A stretch of DNA of 19,133 bases from DATJUF01 sp035524095 (lineage in GTDB: Bacteria > Desulfobacterota > Binatia > Binatales > Binataceae): the NCBI GenBank assembly GCA_035524095.1, contig DATKPK010000195.1, positions 1 through 19,133 on the forward strand, written 5' to 3'. How positions within the stretch are numbered: the stretch's first letter is position 1; each line of letters begins with the position of its first letter. The position numbers and the translations under genes were made by a program. Of this stretch, positions 15,604 to 19,133 are shown piece after piece. The notes below the pieces were generated by a model, which did no database searches, had not been told where the DNA came from, and saw only the letters and a program-made list of their open reading frames with translations.

Positions 15604-17100
15604 GTGGAGAATATCTCAGATAGATTCGACATTGAATCCAAAATTGAAAATTCGAGCTTAATCAGACGTTCCGCGAAGAGCCGCTCACTTTTCGAAAAAG
15701 CCGAATTAGTTTTCTTTGCCGCCGTCGGGTTCGGATGCGTGATAAGCCTGCTGAGGCTTGTCATGGGCGTCCGATTACCCTTCGAACTAGGCATTGATGG
15801 TGAAAGTATCGTACTGGCCGCAGCGAACAGGATTGCGCAAGGACTGAGTCCCTACCCTCCAATTACACAGCAGCTTCCTTACATCATCAATCTTTACGGG
15901 CCTGTGCCATATTACCTTGGCGCGGTCTGCATAAAGTCTTTTGGAGTGAGCTTCACCGCGCCCAGGATTTTAGTGGCAGTATCGGCGGGCTGGTGCGCGG
16001 TGATAATCGCACTTCTCGTGCATCATTGGGGCGGGAGCCCGAGAGTCAGCGCAGTGTTCGGCGCTCTTTATGTGGCCATGGGTCCGACACAAGAATGGCT
16101 GGTCTATTACCGCGTCGACTTAATCGGTATCGCGTTCGCTCTAACAGGCCTGTACATCTATGCAAAATCACGGCGTCAGTATTTCTCCGTTCTCTTCTTT
16201 GCGACGGCACTGTTCTGCAAGTTCACTCTTCTGTCGGCACCCTTTGCATGTTTCGCAGATGCTCTCTGCCGAAGAGAATGGAGGAAGGCGTTCGGTTTCG
16301 CGGCATGCAGCCTGGCGCTCGGAAGCTTGCTGTTCCTATGGATGCAGCAGGAAACGCAGGGGTGGTTTGGGGTCCACACGATCTTAGCGAACACGAGATG
16401 TCCGTACAGCTTGTCAGCCGCCCTTAAGAGCATCTACAAAGACCAGTTAAACCCAGCCTGTTGCCTGGTTGTGTTAGGGGTCGCGCTCGTCTATTACGCT
16501 CTGTCTTGCCCCGATTTGCGACTGCCGGTGATTTACCTTGGTGGCGCGTTCCTCTCTCTCTTAGCGGCAGGCAAAGCTGGAGCGGCGGACAACTATTTTC
16601 TTGAGAGCTACGCTGCGCTGTGCCTGTGTGGGGGAATAGCCTATCAACTGTTACGCAAACAAGCCCACTTCCAAAGCATGGTATCAGCCTTGCTGCCAAC
16701 GACGCTCGCTATATACGTGATGCTAAATCTTCACTCGGCGCGACAACCAGCACCGTACTCTGAATGTAGACAGGCTTATGACTACGTCAAAGCGGAATCG
16801 GCGACAGATGTTTTATCCGATAACCTGGGAGCTGTCCTGATGGCCGGTAAACCCATTCTCATTAACGGGCCTTTCTTGTGGTCTAGCCAGATCGCAAACG
16901 GTGGATGGCCCGAAACTGACTCTAACCTAGTAGAGCTTATTCGCTCGCATCAACTCGGCTTGATCCTTTTGAGTTCCCGAATTGATGGAGCGGTGGAACC
17001 TTGGCCCGAGCCGGTCCTGGATGCGACCCGAGAGAATTATGTGCTAACCAAGACTTTTACCTGCCCGGGCGCTGAATTCGTCTATCGACCGCGTCCGTAG
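15604..17100 (+). CDS. GT-C-fold membrane glycosyltransferase-like protein
   Basis: This 498-aa protein has a polar N-terminus of about 33 residues followed by about 10 membrane segments and a soluble C-terminal part after about residue 385. In the first external loop the acidic cluster ELGIDGE (61-67) and the following LAAANRIAQGLSPY and YGPVPYYLGA segments match GT-C enzymes of the PMT/ArnT or GT87 kind, which move sugars from polyprenyl-phosphate donors. A second typical stretch is YYRVDLIGIAFALTGLYIY. Donor and acceptor cannot be predicted. The GTG at 15604 has a distant GGAGG (15582-15586), so a later start is possible. Codon use is less GC-biased than its neighbours, which hints at transfer. 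It stands alone with no polysaccharide genes beside it. Confidence 0.75.
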   Translation: MENISDRFDIESKIENSSLIRRSAKSRSLFEKAELVFFAAVGFGCVISLLRLVMGVRLPFELGIDGESIVLAAANRIAQGLSPYPPITQQLPYIINLYGPVPYYLGAVCIKSFGVSFTAPRILVAVSAGWCAVIIALLVHHWGGSPRVSAVFGALYVAMGPTQEWLVYYRVDLIGIAFALTGLYIYAKSRRQYFSVLFFATALFCKFTLLSAPFACFADALCRREWRKAFGFAACSLALGSLLFLWMQQETQGWFGVHTILANTRCPYSLSAALKSIYKDQLNPACCLVVLGVALVYYALSCPDLRLPVIYLGGAFLSLLAAGKAGAADNYFLESYAALCLCGGIAYQLLRKQAHFQSMVSALLPTTLAIYVMLNLHSARQPAPYSECRQAYDYVKAESATDVLSDNLGAVLMAGKPILINGPFLWSSQIANGGWPETDSNLVELIRSHQLGLILLSSRIDGAVEPWPEPVLDATRENYVLTKTFTCPGAEFVYRPRP

Positions 17101-17159
17101 TCATACGCGACAACCTTCGCGAGGATCGGAATGCTCGGTGCGCGCATCGATTAGGAATA

Positions 17160-17196
17160 ACAAGGTGGGCTATTCGGGAAAGCCCTCGTGCCTTGT
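17160..17196 (+). terminator. Terminator-like hairpin after the glycosyltransferase gene
   Basis: ACAAGG (17160-17165) pairs with CCTTGT (17191-17196), and inside it GGGCT pairs with AGCCC around a small loop, giving a two-part stem with an internal bulge. ATTTCATC follows. It lies 59 bp after the glycosyltransferase stop and before the hydrolase gene, so a terminator is plausible, though the U-run is short. Confidence 0.45.
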
Positions 17197-17286
17197 ATTT
17201 CATCAACACTCCAGTAAGTGGGCCAAGTCCGGTGGGTAACCGCTGATGAAGTGTGTTAGAGACGGTAAATGAGGGAGGACCGTTAG

Positions 17287-18567
17287 ATGCCGCAGGCGCC
17301 AGAGGATTATCAGGCTCGTTATCCGGTTGATTTCGGTGACATCGATTCAGCGGTTAAGCAGACCGTGGTGCAGTTGTACGCGGCGGACGGGGGCAAGTCG
17401 CGCGGGCTTTTGTATATGCCGGCGAAGGGGAAGCCGCGGACGGTCGTGATCATGGCGCATCCACGAGTCGACTTCGCGCAGCATTACTCGATTCCATTCT
17501 GGGTAGAGGCGGGCTTCGCGGCGTTCGGGTTCAATACGCGTTACCTGAATAATGACGCAACGATGCTGCATGAGAATCTGCTGCTCGATATCGCGGCGGG
17601 AATGCGTTATCTGCGGGAAGAGTGCAACTTCGAACGAATCGTGATGCTCGGAAATTCGGGCGGAGGATCGCTTTTTTCCTACTATGATGCGCAGGCGCGG
17701 ACGACAAAGGGCGAGCGCGTCGCAGCGCCGCCGGGTGGCGGTCCACCAGACTTGAATAAATTCGACTTGCCGGCAGCGGATGGCTTCATCGTGCTGGCGG
17801 CGCATCCGGGACAGGGAATCGTACTGATGGGGACGCTCGACGCAGCGGTAGTGGATGAGGCCGATCCATTCGCTACGGACGCAGCATTGGATATGTACGA
17901 TGAGCGAAATGGGTTTCGTACACCACCGGCGTCGAGCAAGTATGATGCCGAGTGGCTATTGCGGTATCGTGGGGCGCAGCGGGCAAGGGTGGCGCGGATT
18001 GACGCGATCGCACGGCGGCATATTGAAGAGGCGTCGCATGCGCGGGGCACGGTTCGCGAGGCGGGATTTAGCGCGAAGCCGGCTGACTATCGCAACTATG
18101 TCAGCCGCAGGATGATGGCGCCGCGCATGATGGTTGTGTATCGGACGCAGGCGAATCCGAACTATACCGACTTGTCACTTGATCCGTCGGAAAGAATCGT
18201 GGGGTCCATTCTTGGGGGGCGGCCGGACCTGCAAAACTATCATGTGTTTGGACTGGGGCGGGTGATGACACCCGATGCATGGTTATCGACCTGGTCGGGG
18301 CTTAGTTCATATGCGCGGCTTGATCGGAATCTCCCGAAAGTAACAGTGCCGACACTGATCGTCGGGGCGATGGGCGATCAGGATATATTCCTGTCGGACG
18401 TTAGAAATGAGTATGAGCAATCCGGGGCGGCGGATAAGAAATTAGAGTTTATCGAGGGCGCGGACCATTTTATGCGGGCGGGCGGGACGCGGAGAAACCT
18501 CGGCGACCCGCGGCCACGGTTGATGAAGGCCCTGACGGAGTGGACGCGGGAGCGATTGGCGCCGTGA
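17287..18567 (+). CDS. Alpha/beta hydrolase with large cap region
   Basis: The 426-aa soluble protein has an alpha/beta hydrolase core. The nucleophile elbow is GNSGGG with Ser124; a late Asp in GAMGDQDIF (about 360-367) and His in EGADHFM (about 390-396) complete a likely triad. AHPRVDF (58-64) fits the oxyanion-hole strand. Between about residues 135 and 330 lies a long, charged helical region that would be a cap over the active site and is far longer than in simple esterases. No signal peptide is visible, so it should act in the cytosol. The substrate is unknown; an ester or carbon-carbon bond is possible. ATG 17287 has a strong GGGAGGA (17273-17279) seven bases upstream. It stands alone on the strand. 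Confidence 0.85.
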   Translation: MPQAPEDYQARYPVDFGDIDSAVKQTVVQLYAADGGKSRGLLYMPAKGKPRTVVIMAHPRVDFAQHYSIPFWVEAGFAAFGFNTRYLNNDATMLHENLLLDIAAGMRYLREECNFERIVMLGNSGGGSLFSYYDAQARTTKGERVAAPPGGGPPDLNKFDLPAADGFIVLAAHPGQGIVLMGTLDAAVVDEADPFATDAALDMYDERNGFRTPPASSKYDAEWLLRYRGAQRARVARIDAIARRHIEEASHARGTVREAGFSAKPADYRNYVSRRMMAPRMMVVYRTQANPNYTDLSLDPSERIVGSILGGRPDLQNYHVFGLGRVMTPDAWLSTWSGLSSYARLDRNLPKVTVPTLIVGAMGDQDIFLSDVRNEYEQSGAADKKLEFIEGADHFMRAGGTRRNLGDPRPRLMKALTEWTRERLAP

Positions 18568-18823
18568 GTCGTGACAAGTTGCTACCCGATGTCCAAACTT
18601 GCCGAAGCTTAAAGCTATCTGCAGAGTCATTTCAGTTGGGCTGCGCGTCCATTATCCACTGTGATATGAACGCACGGCCCGGATTTATTACGTAGCACAG
18701 GTCTCGTTTTGGCTCTCGCAATGTGCGGGTGATCAGAGATACCAAATACACGACGTTTTCCTTGTAAATTACCGCACAAGCGTGACGTCTCTCTAGCTGA
18801 CTCTGCGTCTAGGCCCGTATTTG
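18568..18823. other. Non-coding gap between convergent genes
   Basis: About 256 bp between the hydrolase stop and the stop of the minus-strand gene at the right edge. I see no convincing reading frame, tRNA shape or strong terminator; it is richer in A/T than the neighbouring genes. Confidence 0.4.
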
Positions 18824-19133
18824 CTACGACTTCTGCGCGACTGCACTGATGAGCAACCATGGATCGTTACCGCTGCTCCTTAAGAAGCAGAAAGCATAGT
18901 TGACACCGTACCCCTGTGTAGCTCCGTGCTGGTTTCCAAAACGGTCTGTATACATCTTCGTAGCGTCCCAGTACGTTCCGGGACCATAGACTATGCCGTG
19001 GACTTGAGCAGGAGCGTTATCAGAATTCGGGGGCCACTCATAGCTATTGGTTGGCTGAAACTTAGGATTGCTCGGCCCTTGTGTGCCATTTAAGTAATAG
19101 ATCAGATTAGCAATGCCTGAGATCGAATCTGCA
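18824..19133 (-). CDS. C-terminal part of an unidentified protein (runs off the right edge)
   Basis: On the minus strand a frame is open from the right edge to a TAG at 18826-18824 and gives 102 residues without a stop. The translation looks like real protein, rich in Tyr, Asn, Gly, Pro and Trp, with segments such as YEWPPNSDNAPAQVHGIVYG, TYWDATKMYTDRFGNQ and GYGVNYAFCFLRSSGND. This composition is usual for extracellular or envelope proteins, and it ends in SAVAQKS. The N-terminus and any signal peptide lie outside the window. I do not recognise a family. It is convergent with the hydrolase gene. Confidence 0.65.
   Translation of the reverse strand, partial: ADSISGIANLIYYLNGTQGPSNPKFQPTNSYEWPPNSDNAPAQVHGIVYGPGTYWDATKMYTDRFGNQHGATQGYGVNYAFCFLRSSGNDPWLLISAVAQKS

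Noticed and set aside
1..19133. CRISPR array, tRNA, rRNA or insertion sequence
   Set aside because: I saw no regularly spaced repeats, no cloverleaf-like segment, no rRNA-like stretch and no transposase motif or terminal inverted repeats around a gene; the restriction-modification pair has no flanking repeats that I could find by eye.

Overview
This is a moderately GC-rich bacterial chromosome segment, densely packed with genes. The organism looks Gram-negative: GyrB is 804 aa and carries the long insert after the TOPRIM domain, there is a lipobox lipoprotein, and the multicopper oxidase has a twin-arginine leader. The mix of genes (GyrB/GyrA, a class III alcohol dehydrogenase beside a MaoC-like hydratase, an HpnL-like flippase-fold protein, a divergent YchF-like protein) suggests an uncultured soil-type lineage such as Candidatus Binatota, or an acidobacterial or deltaproteobacterial-type group. 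That placement is a low-confidence inference; no rRNA or tRNA gene is present to settle it.

Left part (1-7214, + strand): the 3' end of an unidentified gene is followed by a roughly 360-bp leader rich in inverted repeats and holding a candidate sigma70-type promoter, then gyrB. Between gyrB and gyrA lies a two-gene cassette: a beta-class SPPY-type DNA methyltransferase and a 235-aa protein that looks like a PD-(D/E)XK nuclease. This is most simply read as a Type II restriction-modification system inserted in the gyrase operon. The four genes run in the same direction with gaps of only 16, 9 and 19 bp, so they are probably one transcription unit. This is the most unusual part of the window.

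Middle (7297-9719, + strand): a MaoC/FAS1-type double hot-dog protein, a glutathione-dependent formaldehyde dehydrogenase (class III ADH) and a small lipoprotein follow in the same direction. Then come minus-strand genes (9770-15468): a Tat-exported CotA/bilirubin-oxidase-type multicopper oxidase broken by two single-base frameshifts, a single-span membrane protein, a coupled pair made of an HpnL/UPF0104-like membrane protein and an exported DUF4412-like protein ended by a clear hairpin terminator, and a YchF-like P-loop protein with degenerate switch motifs.

Right part (15604-19133): a GT-C-fold glycosyltransferase-like membrane protein (+) with less GC-biased codon use, a terminator-like hairpin, a 426-aa alpha/beta hydrolase (+), a short non-coding stretch, and finally the C-terminal part of an unidentified protein on the minus strand that runs off the right edge. 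I saw no CRISPR array, IS element, tRNA or rRNA.
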